In this document: piece by piece, positions 41,291 to 51,046 of the stretch
Layout of the letters: every line of letters begins with the position of its first letter
Numbering within the stretch: the stretch's first letter is position 1
Assembly (NCBI GenBank): GCA_017429475.1
Contig: JAFROX010000001.1
Coordinates: 186,001 to 250,000, forward strand
DNA from: Bacteroidales bacterium
GTDB lineage: Bacteria; Bacteroidota; Bacteroidia; Bacteroidales; UBA932
DNA length: 64,000 nucleotides
Direction of reading: 5' to 3'
Program-made: the position numbers and the translations under genes
The notes under the pieces: model-generated
Told to the model about the DNA's origin: nothing
Databases searched by the model: none
Seen by the model: the letters and a program-made list of their open reading frames with translations, nothing else

Positions 41291-43564
41291 CTATTTGCGT
41301 GAGAATGAATATGGCAGATCGCCTTCTTCCGTACCGCGCTTGTAGTTCGGTTTGTCGGACATCCTGACCTTGACGGTTCCTCCCTTGATGAGGTCGAAGT
41401 GGTCGAAGTAGTTCTTTGTGTAGTTTTTGCCGCGGAATGTCATAGCATCGATATAACAACGGTCCGGGCCGTTGTCAGGCGCTTCGATTGTCAGGTCGTT
41501 GCCGTTCTCGAAGTGCAGGACCGCATTCTTGAACAAAGGAGTACCTATGATATACTGGTTGGTGCCGGGAGCCACGGTATAGAAGCCGAGAGCCGACAGC
41601 ACATACCAGGCAGAAGTCTGTCCGTTGTCCTCATCGCCGCAGTAGCCGTCGGGAGTGGAGCTGTAAAGTTTGTCCATAGTCTCTCTTACCCAATGCTGGG
41701 CCTTCCAGGGTTCTCCGGCATAATCATAGAGATATATCATATGCTGGGCCGGCTGGTTGCCGTGGGCATAGTTGCCCATGTTCATCACCTGCATCTCCCT
41801 GATCTCGTGGATCACGCCGCCGTAGTAGCTCTCGTCGAACAAGGGCGGAACGTTGAACACTGAGTCCAGCATTGTTACGAAGTTCTCACGTCCTCCCATA
41901 AGGTCGATGAGGCCCTGAGGGTCGTGGAATACGCTCCAGGTGTAGTGCCAGCTGTTGCCCTCGGTGAAAGCGTCACCCCATTTAAGAGGAGAAAAAGGAG
42001 ACTGGAAGCTTCCGTCAGCGTTGCGTCCGCGCATCAGGTTGCTTTCCTTGTCGAAAACATTCTTATAGTTGAGAGCACGCTTCGCATACAGTTGCACTTC
42101 TTCATCCGGTCGTCCTAAAGCTTTTGCCAGCTCGTAGATGCACCAGTCGTCATAGGCATATTCCAGTGTACGGGCCACGCTCTCATTGATGCCGACATCA
42201 TACGGAACATATCCCAACTCGTTGTAGTACTGCCAGCCGAGACGGCCTGTCGAACTTACCCTGGGGTGGACAGCGTTGCTGCCGTGGAGCAGACCTTCGA
42301 ACATCACATCCGGCTCCGCCACCCTGAGGCCTTTCATATATGCATCGGCCAGCACGGCTGCGGAGTTGTTACCAACCATGCAGCTTCGGTGGCCCGGAGA
42401 AGCCCACTCGGGGAAGAAACCGCTCTCCTTGTAAACATTGATCAGGCCTTCCTGCATCTGCAGGGCCTCTGTTGGATACATCAGGTTGACGAAAGGGAAG
42501 AGACTGCGGAAAGTATCCCAGAATCCAGTATCGGTATACATATAGCCAGGCAGTACTTCGCCGTTATACGGGCTGTAGTGCATCACCTGTCCGTCAGCCG
42601 TTATCTCATAAAGCTTGCGGGGGAACAGCAGAGAGCGGTACAGGCAGGAATAGAATGTACGCATATTGTCTACATTCTCCGTGCTTACCTCAATGCGGCC
42701 CAGAGCCTCGTTCCAAACCTTCTTGCCGTCGGCCATGACTTCGTCGAAACTTCTGTCGCCAAGCTCCTTGAGATTCTGAAGAGCCTGGGCGTCGCTGATA
42801 AATGACGAAGCCACCCTTGCATGGACGACTTCGCCTTTGCGTGTTGCAAAACCGACCACAGCACCGGCGTGCGCAGCATCAGCTGCGAGAACTCCTTCCG
42901 ACAACACGCCGTCGGCAAAAGTCGCCTTGTAGGTGAAAGGCTTGTCAAACTCTATCACGAAACGGTTCTTGAAATTTGCAGGAACACCTCCCCTGTTCAT
43001 TGTCGAATAGCCGACAATCTTGCGGTCGGAAACTATCTCGATACCCGAACCGCCTTCTACAGCATCGATAACCACGAAGGCGCTGTCTGTCTCCGGAAAA
43101 GTGAAACGGAACATCGCCGCCCTTTCAGTAGGTGTTATCTCAGTGGTGACATCGTGGTCAGCCAGATACACGCTGTAGTAATACGGCCTTGCTATCTCGC
43201 TCTTATGGGAGAACCAGCTGGCACGCTCGTCCTGGTCGAAAAGAGGCGCTCCGGTCACGGGCATTATTGCGAACTGGCCGTAGTCTCCTATCCAGGGGCT
43301 CGGCTGGTGGGTTTCCTTGAAGCCACGGATCTTGTTCTCCGTATAGACATAGGTCCAGCCATTGCCGATACGACCGGTCTGAGGAGTCCAGAAATTCATA
43401 CCCCACGGAAGGGCTATTGCAGGATAAGTATTGCCGGTGGAAAGGGTATAAGTAGACAAAGTGCCGACGAGCGGGTTGACGCAGTCGGCATAGTCTGCTT
43501 TATCCGGCGATGAGCAAGCCGCTATCAACGACAGCAGCAATGCCGGAAACAGTTTCTTTATCAT
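41291..43564 (-). CDS. GH92 alpha-mannosidase, lipoprotein
   Basis: The 757-residue protein has lipobox IAAC. Clear GH92 sequence follows: CVNPLVGTLSTYTLSTGNTYPAIALPWGMNFW-type start, GFKETHQPSPWIGDYG, EWASPGHRSCMVGNNSAAV, and GNQPAQHMIYLYDYAG with GYCGDEDNGQTSAWYVLSALGFY near the end. GH92 enzymes are calcium-dependent exo-alpha-mannosidases, with the glutamate in the DEDNGQ region acting as acid. It starts 5 bases after the plug-only protein and so belongs to the arabinose-transporter operon, an odd placement for a mannosidase. Confidence 0.94.
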   Translation of the reverse strand: MIKKLFPALLLSLIAACSSPDKADYADCVNPLVGTLSTYTLSTGNTYPAIALPWGMNFWTPQTGRIGNGWTYVYTENKIRGFKETHQPSPWIGDYGQFAIMPVTGAPLFDQDERASWFSHKSEIARPYYYSVYLADHDVTTEITPTERAAMFRFTFPETDSAFVVIDAVEGGSGIEIVSDRKIVGYSTMNRGGVPANFKNRFVIEFDKPFTYKATFADGVLSEGVLAADAAHAGAVVGFATRKGEVVHARVASSFISDAQALQNLKELGDRSFDEVMADGKKVWNEALGRIEVSTENVDNMRTFYSCLYRSLLFPRKLYEITADGQVMHYSPYNGEVLPGYMYTDTGFWDTFRSLFPFVNLMYPTEALQMQEGLINVYKESGFFPEWASPGHRSCMVGNNSAAVLADAYMKGLRVAEPDVMFEGLLHGSNAVHPRVSSTGRLGWQYYNELGYVPYDVGINESVARTLEYAYDDWCIYELAKALGRPDEEVQLYAKRALNYKNVFDKESNLMRGRNADGSFQSPFSPLKWGDAFTEGNSWHYTWSVFHDPQGLIDLMGGRENFVTMLDSVFNVPPLFDESYYGGVIHEIREMQVMNMGNYAHGNQPAQHMIYLYDYAGEPWKAQHWVRETMDKLYSSTPDGYCGDEDNGQTSAWYVLSALGFYTVAPGTNQYIIGTPLFKNAVLHFENGNDLTIEAPDNGPDRCYIDAMTFRGKNYTKNYFDHFDLIKGGTVKVRMSDKPNYKRGTEEGDLPYSFSRK

Positions 43565-43569
43565 AAATG

Positions 43570-44235
43570 TTATTTAGTGCGTATAACTACGACGCCGTTG
43601 GCTCCTCTAGAACCATATCCGACACCGTCCTTGATGATCTCGACACTCTTCACATCATAGATGTTGACGTCGAGAACAGATCCGATCTCCTGGTTGTTCA
43701 GAAGTACCATCGCATTGTTGTTGGCAGTCAGAGACCTCTGTCCACGGATATTGACACTTCCGTCGGAGCTGACATTGACATTCGGAACAAGTGCGTTGAT
43801 AGCCTCGGCAAGGTCAGTATAACCTTTGAGGTTTTCCTCGGTCAGACCTGACGCACTGCCCGTAAACTCGCGTCTCTTCACATACATGAAACCGAAGTCG
43901 ACCAGTTCATCGTCCTGTGAAGCTTTCCACTCATCAGTACTTTCTGAAGCCATAACAATTCTAAGGCTCTTCGCATCACCCACCTCGATCTCGTGAGTAC
44001 GCCTCTTGATGGTAAAGACCAGCGTATCCTGAGGTCCTATGTTGGTCAAGCCGAAACGGCCTTGCTTGTCGGTCTTTGTATATCTGCCATCGTTCTTAAC
44101 CTCAACTTTGACATTTTTGATACCTTTTCCGGCAACATCTACGATAAGTCCATTGAACGGCACCGCCTCGCTGTTCTGGGCGATTGCAGGCAAGGCTAGA
44201 AGAAGAATGGCTGCTGTCAAAAGAAATCTTTTCAT
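43570..44235 (-). CDS. Plug-only SusC-like protein (carboxypeptidase-like domain plus TonB plug)
   Basis: The 221-residue exported protein has a signal peptide ending ALPAIAQ. A carboxypeptidase-regulatory-like beta sandwich covers about 25-95 (GLIVDVAGKGIKNVKVEV, TDKQGRFGL). A SusC-type TonB plug covers about 130-221 (LAEAINALVPNVNV, GSVNIRGQRSL, VKSVEIIKDGVGYGSRGANGVVVIRTK-type end). It stops exactly where the barrel of a SusC receptor would begin. It is not a frameshifted receptor, because a GH92 gene follows after 5 bases. The role is unknown, and an adaptor or decoy in the periplasm is possible. Confidence 0.85.
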   Translation of the reverse strand: MKRFLLTAAILLLALPAIAQNSEAVPFNGLIVDVAGKGIKNVKVEVKNDGRYTKTDKQGRFGLTNIGPQDTLVFTIKRRTHEIEVGDAKSLRIVMASESTDEWKASQDDELVDFGFMYVKRREFTGSASGLTEENLKGYTDLAEAINALVPNVNVSSDGSVNIRGQRSLTANNNAMVLLNNQEIGSVLDVNIYDVKSVEIIKDGVGYGSRGANGVVVIRTK

Positions 44236-44243
44236 TGTGCGTA

Positions 44244-45389
44244 TTATTTAGTCGAGAATTTATATATCGCGTTGTGAACATATTCCGTGCCAGGGCGCAG
44301 TATGGTGTCAGGGAACTCGGGATGGTTGGGAGCGTCAGGGAACTTCTGGGTCTCGAGAGCAATGCCGCTGAATCGGTGGTGAACATCACCGCGCTTGCCC
44401 ACGTCAGTACCGTTCATTGCAGGACCTGAGTAGAATTGTATAGCAGGCTGGTCGGTGAAAATCTCGAGGAAGATTCCGGTAGCCGGCTCGTACATAGTTG
44501 CGCACGGTCTGCTCATATCGCCGGGATGGTTGAGGACGTAATTCTGGTCATATCCGCCGTTGGCAATGTTGATGGCCTCGACACTCATGTCAGGTCTGCT
44601 GCCAACCTCTGTGGGAGTGTTGAAATCCATTGCAGTGCCGGCAACGGGAGTAAGCTCACCCGTAGGGATGAGAGCCCTGTCGGTAGCAGTGAAAGTGTCG
44701 GCATCGATGTAGAGGATGTGGCTGTTCGAGCTGACCTCGCTGGTGCCGTGCAGGTTGAGATAGGGATGGAAAGTCAGGTTCACCGGGCAGGCCTTGTCGG
44801 TAGTGGCCTTATGGGTGATGGCAAGCGAGTTGTCATTCTTGACTGTATAGACCACAGTGATCTTCATATTGCCGGGATATCCCATCTCACCATCGGGGGA
44901 ATTGTAGGTCATCTCGACTACGGGTTCGCCCTGGGCGTTCTTGTACTGCTTGCAATCCCAGACCACGGCATAGATACCTTTCTTGCCGCCGTGCAGGTGG
45001 TTGCCGTTTTCGTTCTGGTCCACCTGATAGGTAACGCCGTCAAGTGTGAACTGGCCCTTTGCGATACGGTTGCCGTAACGGCCTACCACAGGGCCTGAGA
45101 AAGCATCACCTGTGAGATAGCCTTCAATCGAGTCGAAACCCCAGATGACATCCTTGGGTTCGCCGTTCTTGTCGGGAACAATGATGCTGACGACGCGGGC
45201 GCCGTAGTTCGTGAACTGGACCACCATGCCGTTGGCATTTTCTGCGGTATACAGATGCACGTCCTTGCCGTCTACTACAGCTTCGAACAGTGCGGGATCA
45301 ACTTTGAGGGACTCTGAGCCCTTTTTGCCGGTACAGCTTGCAGCAAGAACCATCACTGCCGCCATTACCATCAGGAAAGACTTTTTCAT
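44244..45389 (-). CDS. galM: Aldose 1-epimerase (mutarotase), lipoprotein
   Basis: The 381-residue protein has lipobox LAASC. The mutarotase fold includes the substrate histidines in NGNHLHGGKKG and NLTFHPYLNL, and the catalytic glutamate in FSGIALETQKFPDAPNHPEFP. It interconverts sugar anomers in the periplasm, here probably for L-arabinose before uptake, because it lies between araD and other arabinose genes as araM does in Bacteroides. The ATG at 45389 gives the lipoprotein signal. Confidence 0.92.
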   Translation of the reverse strand: MKKSFLMVMAAVMVLAASCTGKKGSESLKVDPALFEAVVDGKDVHLYTAENANGMVVQFTNYGARVVSIIVPDKNGEPKDVIWGFDSIEGYLTGDAFSGPVVGRYGNRIAKGQFTLDGVTYQVDQNENGNHLHGGKKGIYAVVWDCKQYKNAQGEPVVEMTYNSPDGEMGYPGNMKITVVYTVKNDNSLAITHKATTDKACPVNLTFHPYLNLHGTSEVSSNSHILYIDADTFTATDRALIPTGELTPVAGTAMDFNTPTEVGSRPDMSVEAINIANGGYDQNYVLNHPGDMSRPCATMYEPATGIFLEIFTDQPAIQFYSGPAMNGTDVGKRGDVHHRFSGIALETQKFPDAPNHPEFPDTILRPGTEYVHNAIYKFSTK

Positions 45390-45399
45390 ATTGTTTCTG

Positions 45400-46089
45400 T
45401 TATTTCTTTTGTCCATAATAAGCTCCCGGTCCGTGCTTGCGGTTGAAGTGTTTCTCTATAAGCAGGTCGCTCATAGTCAGGTTCGGGTTCACTGAATATG
45501 AGATGAACGCCATTTTGGCGACTTGCTCCATCACTACAGAGTTCTCCACCGCTTTGGCCGCAGTTGCGCCCCAGGAGAAGGGGCCGTGGTTGCGCACCAG
45601 AACGGCGGGAGTGTGTTCGTAATTGTAATTCTTGAAGAGGTCGACTATCACGTTGCCAGTCTCAAGTTCATAGTCACCTTCAACCTGGGCTTTTGTCATT
45701 GTGTCGGTGCAAGGGATGCAATCGTGGAAATAATCGGCGTGAGTGGTGCCGATATTGGGGATAGCCTTGCCGGCCTGCGCCCAGGCTGTGGCAAAGGTGG
45801 AATGGGTGTGGACCACTCCCCCGATCTTCGGGAACGCCTTGTAAAGCGCAACGTGTGTCGGAGTGTCGGACGACGGGCGCAGGTCACCTTCGACAACCTT
45901 GCCGTCAAGGTCGACGACCACCATGTCCGAAGCCTTCATCACGTCATAACTGACTCCGGATGGTTTGATGACGACCAGGCCGCTGGCGCGGTCAATGGCA
46001 CTGACATTGCCCCAGGTGAATATCACTAGCCCGTGGGTGACGAGGCTAAGGTTGGCCTCGAGGACTTCTTGTTTGAGTGCTTCTAACAT
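45400..46089 (-). CDS. araD: L-ribulose-5-phosphate 4-epimerase
   Basis: The 229-residue class II aldolase-like enzyme converts L-ribulose 5-phosphate to D-xylulose 5-phosphate. Zinc ligands are in [16 protein letters not shown] and NHGPFSWG. The segment [15 protein letters not shown] and the catalytic ending [10 protein letters not shown] are typical of AraD. It starts one base after the transporter stop and precedes the mutarotase by 10 bases. Confidence 0.95.
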   Translation of the reverse strand: MLEALKQEVLEANLSLVTHGLVIFTWGNVSAIDRASGLVVIKPSGVSYDVMKASDMVVVDLDGKVVEGDLRPSSDTPTHVALYKAFPKIGGVVHTHSTFATAWAQAGKAIPNIGTTHADYFHDCIPCTDTMTKAQVEGDYELETGNVIVDLFKNYNYEHTPAVLVRNHGPFSWGATAAKAVENSVVMEQVAKMAFISYSVNPNLTMSDLLIEKHFNRKHGPGAYYGQKK

Positions 46090-46090
46090 A

Positions 46091-47809
46091 CTACCAGAAA
46101 TAGATATAGAATGCTACTGTGATACCCAGGATGACGCAGGTATGGAAAATATCCCAGCCATTCCAGCTGCGGCGTGTAACGGCTTTCTGCTCTTCAGTTG
46201 CCGTGCCGAACACGAGACCCCTGATTTCCTCTTCGGGTTTCGGTTTGGTGCAAAGGCTGACGACGATGCAGACAAGCAGGCAGACAGCCAGCATGCAGGC
46301 GCAGAAGTAGAGCCAGTTGAAATCATAGAATACTGTGCGGAACAGGCTTGAACCCATTCCCGCGCCCCAGGATGTGGTGTAGATGATCTTCGCGCCGAGA
46401 CGGACGAGACCGATGACAAGGCCTGTGATCAGAGCCCACTGGCCGCCCTTGGGAGTGGCCTTCTTCCAGCATACACCCATAAGGAATGCAGCTGCAATAC
46501 CCGGAGCCAGCACTGACTGCACATCCTGCAGGTAGAGGTAAAGCACGTCACCGATGCTCTTCATCACGGGAATCCAGAGGATGCCGAGTGTTACGATTAT
46601 AATTGTAGCCATACGGCCGACTTTCACGAGTTTCTGCTCAGAAACCTCGGGATGCTTGGGCTTGTAGACGTCGATGGTGTAAAGCATCGCTGAAGAGTTG
46701 AACAGTGAAGCAAGAGAACTCATCAGGGCTGCGAGGATACCGCAGACAACGACTCCCTTGAAACCGGCGGGCAGAAGTTTGGCAACAAGCAGAGGAAAGG
46801 CCACGTCACCGTTGGTGAGGACCGGTGCAAGCTGACGGCCGAGCTCGCTGTCGAGAGCTCCGGTAGCAGCTCCGCGTGCGAGTGCGAAGGCGATCATTCC
46901 GGGGATGAGGAAGAGGAACACGGGCAACAGCTTGAGATAAGCTCCGAAGATGGCACCGCGGCGGGCCTGCCGCTGGTCACGGCCTGAAAGGACCCTCTGG
47001 ACAATGAACTGGTCAGTACACCAGTACCAGAAGCCGATGATTGCTGAACCCAGCAGGGCACCGAGCCAGGGATACTGAGGATCGCTGAGCGGCCTCATAA
47101 GGTGGGACATAGAACCCTGAGCACCTTCATATGCGGGAGTGACGTTGCAGAGGTCAAGCATATTCTGCCAGCCGCCGAGCTCCTTGAAGCCGAGGATGAG
47201 GATCACGATGGATCCCAGCAGCAGGATGGGCGTCTGGAGCACTGATGTCTTAAGGACGGACTCCATACCTCCGATAACAGTGTAAATAGCTGTCAGCACC
47301 ACAAGGCCGATGGCGGCAACCCAGAAGAAGTCGACGTTGGCTCCGAAGATACGGATGCTTTCGATGCCGAACACCTGCTGGAACACGAGACCGCCGGCAT
47401 AGACTGTCACGGCCACCTTGGTGAGCACGTAGCTGATGAGTGAGATATAAGTCAATATCTTCCTTGAGCTGCGGTTGTAGCGTTTCTCGAGGAACTCAGG
47501 CATGGTGTAAACCATACTGCGCTCGTAGAACGGCACGAACACCCAGGCCAGAATCAGGATCATCCAGCCCTGGATCTCCCAGTGGGCCATTGCAAGACCG
47601 CTTGAAGCGCCGCTGCCGGCCAGGCCGATGAGGTGCTCCGAGCCGATGTTCGAAGCGAAGATGGATGCTCCGATGGCGATCCACGTAGCATCGCGGCCGC
47701 TCAGGAAGTAATCAGATGAATTGTCTTTTTTCTTGCGGACTACCGACATGATAATCCATACCATAGCTGCGACGAATATCGCAATCACTATCCAGTCAAG
47801 TAAAGCCAT
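46091..47809 (-). CDS. Sodium:solute symporter, probable L-arabinose transporter (AraT-like)
   Basis: The 572-residue SSS-family inner-membrane protein has about 14 helices. Family features are [33 protein letters not shown] near the N-terminus, the sodium-site segment around [21 protein letters not shown], and [23 protein letters not shown]. It is SglT-like. Its position as first gene of the araT-araD-mutarotase operon, divergent from araA-araB, makes L-arabinose the likely substrate. Confidence 0.9.
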   Translation of the reverse strand: MALLDWIVIAIFVAAMVWIIMSVVRKKKDNSSDYFLSGRDATWIAIGASIFASNIGSEHLIGLAGSGASSGLAMAHWEIQGWMILILAWVFVPFYERSMVYTMPEFLEKRYNRSSRKILTYISLISYVLTKVAVTVYAGGLVFQQVFGIESIRIFGANVDFFWVAAIGLVVLTAIYTVIGGMESVLKTSVLQTPILLLGSIVILILGFKELGGWQNMLDLCNVTPAYEGAQGSMSHLMRPLSDPQYPWLGALLGSAIIGFWYWCTDQFIVQRVLSGRDQRQARRGAIFGAYLKLLPVFLFLIPGMIAFALARGAATGALDSELGRQLAPVLTNGDVAFPLLVAKLLPAGFKGVVVCGILAALMSSLASLFNSSAMLYTIDVYKPKHPEVSEQKLVKVGRMATIIIVTLGILWIPVMKSIGDVLYLYLQDVQSVLAPGIAAAFLMGVCWKKATPKGGQWALITGLVIGLVRLGAKIIYTTSWGAGMGSSLFRTVFYDFNWLYFCACMLAVCLLVCIVVSLCTKPKPEEEIRGLVFGTATEEQKAVTRRSWNGWDIFHTCVILGITVAFYIYFW

Positions 47810-47831
47810 AGCAGTTTAGTCAGGTTGATTG

Positions 47832-47871
47832 TTGTACTTAATACGCAAATTTAATTAAATTTGTAAGAATC
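47832..47871. promoter_or_regulatory. Divergent overlapping promoters of the arabinose operons in a palindrome
   Basis: The perfect 18-base palindrome CAAATTTAATTAAATTTG (47846-47863) holds a TAAATTTG -7 element on each strand: plus 47856-47863 for araA, minus 47846-47853 for the transporter operon. The plus promoter has TTG at 47832-47834, 21 bases away. The two cannot be occupied at once. Bases 47848-47871 match the uxaC promoter region at 22 of 24 positions. Confidence 0.65.
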
Positions 47872-47908
47872 TCTAACAGACGATATCATATAACTAAAAT
47901 ATACAATT

Positions 47909-49447
47909 ATGCTTTTTGAAAATTATGAAGTCTGGTTCGTCACCGGAGCCCAGTTGCTCTACGGAGGTGACGCAGTCGTACAAGTTGACGGACACTCTAA
48001 GGAAATGGTCGAGGGGCTCAATGCATCAGGCAATATCCCTGTGAAGATTGTTTACAAAGGCACCGCCAACAGCTCGAAAGAGGTAGAGGCCGTGATGCTT
48101 GCCGCCAACAACGATGACAAGTGCATAGGCATCATCACCTGGATGCATACTTTCTCACCCGCCAAGATGTGGATCAAGGGTCTGCAGCAACTGCAGAAGC
48201 CTCTGCTTCACTTCCACACCCAGTACAACGCCGAAATTCCGTGGGGAGAGATCGACATGGACTTCATGAACCTGAACCAGAGCGCTCACGGCGACATCGA
48301 GTTCGGACATATCTGCACCCGTATGCGCATTCCCCGCAAGGTGGTATGCGGTTACTGGAAGGACGAGAAGGCTCAGAAGCAGATTGCCGTCTGGGCCCGT
48401 GTTGCAGCCGGAGTCCGCGATGCGCACAACGTGCGCTGCCTGATGTTCGGAATGAATATGAACAACGTTGCCGTGACCGACGGTGACCGCGTAGAATTCG
48501 AACAGCGCCTGGGCTACCACGTAGACTACTATCCCGTCAGCAACCTGATGGAATACTATAAGAAGGTTACCGACGCCGAAGCCGACGCCCTTGTTGAGGA
48601 ATACAAGAAACTCTATGAGATCAAGATCGACGAGAGCGGCGAGGATGTATATTGGGAGAAAGTGAAGAACAGCGCAAAGGCAGAAATCGCACTGCGCCGC
48701 GTGCTGAAGGACGAAGGCGCCACTGCCTTCACAACCAACTTCGACGACCTCGGTGACGCCGACATCAACGCTCCCGACTTCTGCGGTTTCGACCAGATTC
48801 CGGGCCTAGCATCGCAGCGCCTGATGGCCGAAGGCTATGGTTTCGGAGCAGAAGGCGACTGGAAGACCGCCTGCCTCGTCCGCACCCTCTGGGTGATGCA
48901 GAAGGGCCTTCCCACCGGCTGTTCTTTCCTTGAGGACTACACGCTCAACTTCGCCGGCGACCGTTCTTCTTGCCTGCAGAGCCATATGCTCGAGATATGC
49001 CCGCTCATCGCCGTTGAGGATAAACCGAAGCTCGAGGTCCATTTCCTCGGCATCGGCATCCGCAAGCAGTTCACCGCCCGTCTGGTGTTCACATCAAAGA
49101 CCGGCCCCGGCATCAAGGCCACCATCGTGGATCTCGGCAACCGCTTCCGTCTCATCTCCCAGACCGTAGAGTGCATCAAACCCAAGCCGATGCCCAACCT
49201 GCCCGTGGCAAGCGCCCTCTGGATTCCCCAGCCTACGTTCGAGATCGGTGCAGGCGCCTGGATCCTGGCCGGCGGCACGCACCACAGCGCTTTCTCTTAT
49301 GATATTACCGAGGAGTACTGGGATGACTTCGCCGAGATGACAGGCATCGAATACGTCCGCATAAACAAGCAGACCAACATTCCTGACTTCAAGCAGAACC
49401 TCCGCAACAACGAAGTGTATTTTATGCTCAACAAGGCGCTGAAGTAA
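47909..49447 (+). CDS. araA: L-arabinose isomerase
   Basis: The 512-residue manganese enzyme converts L-arabinose to L-ribulose. AraA signatures are [17 protein letters not shown] at the start, [18 protein letters not shown] near residues 77-94, [25 protein letters not shown], and [18 protein letters not shown] near the C-terminus with a metal-ligand histidine. It is the first gene of the araA-araB operon. Confidence 0.97.
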   Translation: MLFENYEVWFVTGAQLLYGGDAVVQVDGHSKEMVEGLNASGNIPVKIVYKGTANSSKEVEAVMLAANNDDKCIGIITWMHTFSPAKMWIKGLQQLQKPLLHFHTQYNAEIPWGEIDMDFMNLNQSAHGDIEFGHICTRMRIPRKVVCGYWKDEKAQKQIAVWARVAAGVRDAHNVRCLMFGMNMNNVAVTDGDRVEFEQRLGYHVDYYPVSNLMEYYKKVTDAEADALVEEYKKLYEIKIDESGEDVYWEKVKNSAKAEIALRRVLKDEGATAFTTNFDDLGDADINAPDFCGFDQIPGLASQRLMAEGYGFGAEGDWKTACLVRTLWVMQKGLPTGCSFLEDYTLNFAGDRSSCLQSHMLEICPLIAVEDKPKLEVHFLGIGIRKQFTARLVFTSKTGPGIKATIVDLGNRFRLISQTVECIKPKPMPNLPVASALWIPQPTFEIGAGAWILAGGTHHSAFSYDITEEYWDDFAEMTGIEYVRINKQTNIPDFKQNLRNNEVYFMLNKALK

Positions 49448-49448
49448 T

Positions 49449-51041
49449 ATGAATGCACAGCAAATCATAAAAGAAGGCAAGGCCATCCTCGGCATCGAGT
49501 TTGGCTCCACCCGAATCAAGGCTGTCCTTATCGACCCTGAGAACAAGCCCATAGCGCAGGGCTCCCACACCTGGGAGAACCAGCTTGTCGACGGTCTGTG
49601 GACATACAGCATCGAAGCCATATGGACCGGCCTGCAGGACTGCTACGCCGACCTTCGCAAGAATGTTAAGGCTGAGTACGGCTGCGAAATCCAGACGCTG
49701 GCTGCCATCGGCTTCTCCGCTATGATGCACGGCTATATGCCCTTCGACAAGAAAGGCGAGATCCTGGTCCCGTTCCGCACCTGGCGCAACACCAACACCA
49801 GCAAGGCGGCAGCCGAGCTCTCTGAGCTTTTCAACTACAACATTCCGCTCCGCTGGAGCATCAGCCACCTGTACGAGGCCATCCTCGGCAACGAGGAGCA
49901 CGTGTCGAAGATCGACTTCCTCACCACTCTGGCCGGATACATCCACTGGAAGCTGACAGGCGAGAAGGTTCTCGGCGTGGGCGACGCATCGGGTATGATC
50001 CCAGTGGACCCCTTCACCAAGACCTACGATGCGACTATGGTCGCCAAGTTCGACAAGCTCATCGAGCCGCGCGGCTTCAAATGGCATCTTCTCGACATCC
50101 TGCCGAAGGTCCTTGTAGCTGGAGAGAACGCGGGCGCCCTCACTCCGGAAGGAGCAAAGATGCTCGACGTGAGCGGCCACCTCAAACCCGGCGTACCGGT
50201 CTGCCCTCCCGAGGGTGACGCAGGCACCGGTATGGTTGCCACAAATGCAGTCCGCCAGCGCACCGGCAACGTCAGTGCAGGCACCAGCTCCTTCTCTATG
50301 ATTGTGCTGGAGAAGCCTCTGACTAAGCCTTACGAAGTGCTCGATATGGTAACCACTCCAGACGGATCGCTCGTGGCTATGGTACACTGTAACAACTGCA
50401 CCAGCGAGATCAACGCCTGGGTGGGCATCTTCAAGGAGTACCAGGAACTGCTGGGAGTGAAACAGGATACGAACGCCCTCTATACCACGCTCTTCAACGC
50501 CGCCCTCAACGGCGACGGCGACTGCGGCGGACTTATGGCATACAACTACGTATCCGGCGAACCTGTCACCGGACTGATGGACGGCCGTCCTCTCTTCGTA
50601 CGCTCGGCGGGCGACAAGTTCTCGCTGGCTAACTTTATGCGCGCCCAGCTCTACGGAGCCATCGGCGTGCTGAAGATAGGCAACGACATCCTCTTTAATG
50701 AGGAGCAGGTCAAGGTTGACCGCATTATGGGCCACGGTGGCTACTTCACTACGCCCAAGGTGGGCCAGAAGATGCTGGCCGCAGCCCTGAACTCGCCCAT
50801 CTCCGTGATGGAGACCGCAGGCGAAGGCGGAGCGTGGGGCATCGCCCTGCTCGCCGGCTTTATGGTGAACAATCCTTCCGGACTGCCTCTGCCCGATTAC
50901 CTCGACACAGTAGTGTTCGCAGGCAACACAGGCAGCCAGATAGCTCCCGACCCCGTCGATGTGGAAGGATTCAACCGCTACATCAGCAGTTACAAGGCAG
51001 CCCTCCCCATCGAGCAGGCCGCCGTTCAGCACAAGAAATAA
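49449..51041 (+). CDS. araB: Ribulokinase (FGGY family)
   Basis: The 530-residue FGGY kinase phosphorylates L-ribulose. The N-terminal nucleotide fold begins [16 protein letters not shown]. The phosphate-2 motif is in [15 protein letters not shown] and the adenosine motif in [21 protein letters not shown]. It is shaped like the Bacteroides ribulokinase rather than E. coli AraB. The ATG follows the araA stop after one base, so the genes are coupled. It converges on the fucosidase gene with 5 bases between stops. Confidence 0.92.
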   Translation: MNAQQIIKEGKAILGIEFGSTRIKAVLIDPENKPIAQGSHTWENQLVDGLWTYSIEAIWTGLQDCYADLRKNVKAEYGCEIQTLAAIGFSAMMHGYMPFDKKGEILVPFRTWRNTNTSKAAAELSELFNYNIPLRWSISHLYEAILGNEEHVSKIDFLTTLAGYIHWKLTGEKVLGVGDASGMIPVDPFTKTYDATMVAKFDKLIEPRGFKWHLLDILPKVLVAGENAGALTPEGAKMLDVSGHLKPGVPVCPPEGDAGTGMVATNAVRQRTGNVSAGTSSFSMIVLEKPLTKPYEVLDMVTTPDGSLVAMVHCNNCTSEINAWVGIFKEYQELLGVKQDTNALYTTLFNAALNGDGDCGGLMAYNYVSGEPVTGLMDGRPLFVRSAGDKFSLANFMRAQLYGAIGVLKIGNDILFNEEQVKVDRIMGHGGYFTTPKVGQKMLAAALNSPISVMETAGEGGAWGIALLAGFMVNNPSGLPLPDYLDTVVFAGNTGSQIAPDPVDVEGFNRYISSYKAALPIEQAAVQHKK

Positions 51042-51046
51042 GTGCG

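Noticed and set aside
49428..51032. Long open frame (534 codons) on the minus strand opposite araB
   Set aside because: It mirrors araB codon for codon, shows no recognisable domain and has a composition expected of an antisense frame in GC-rich coding DNA. araB is unmistakable.
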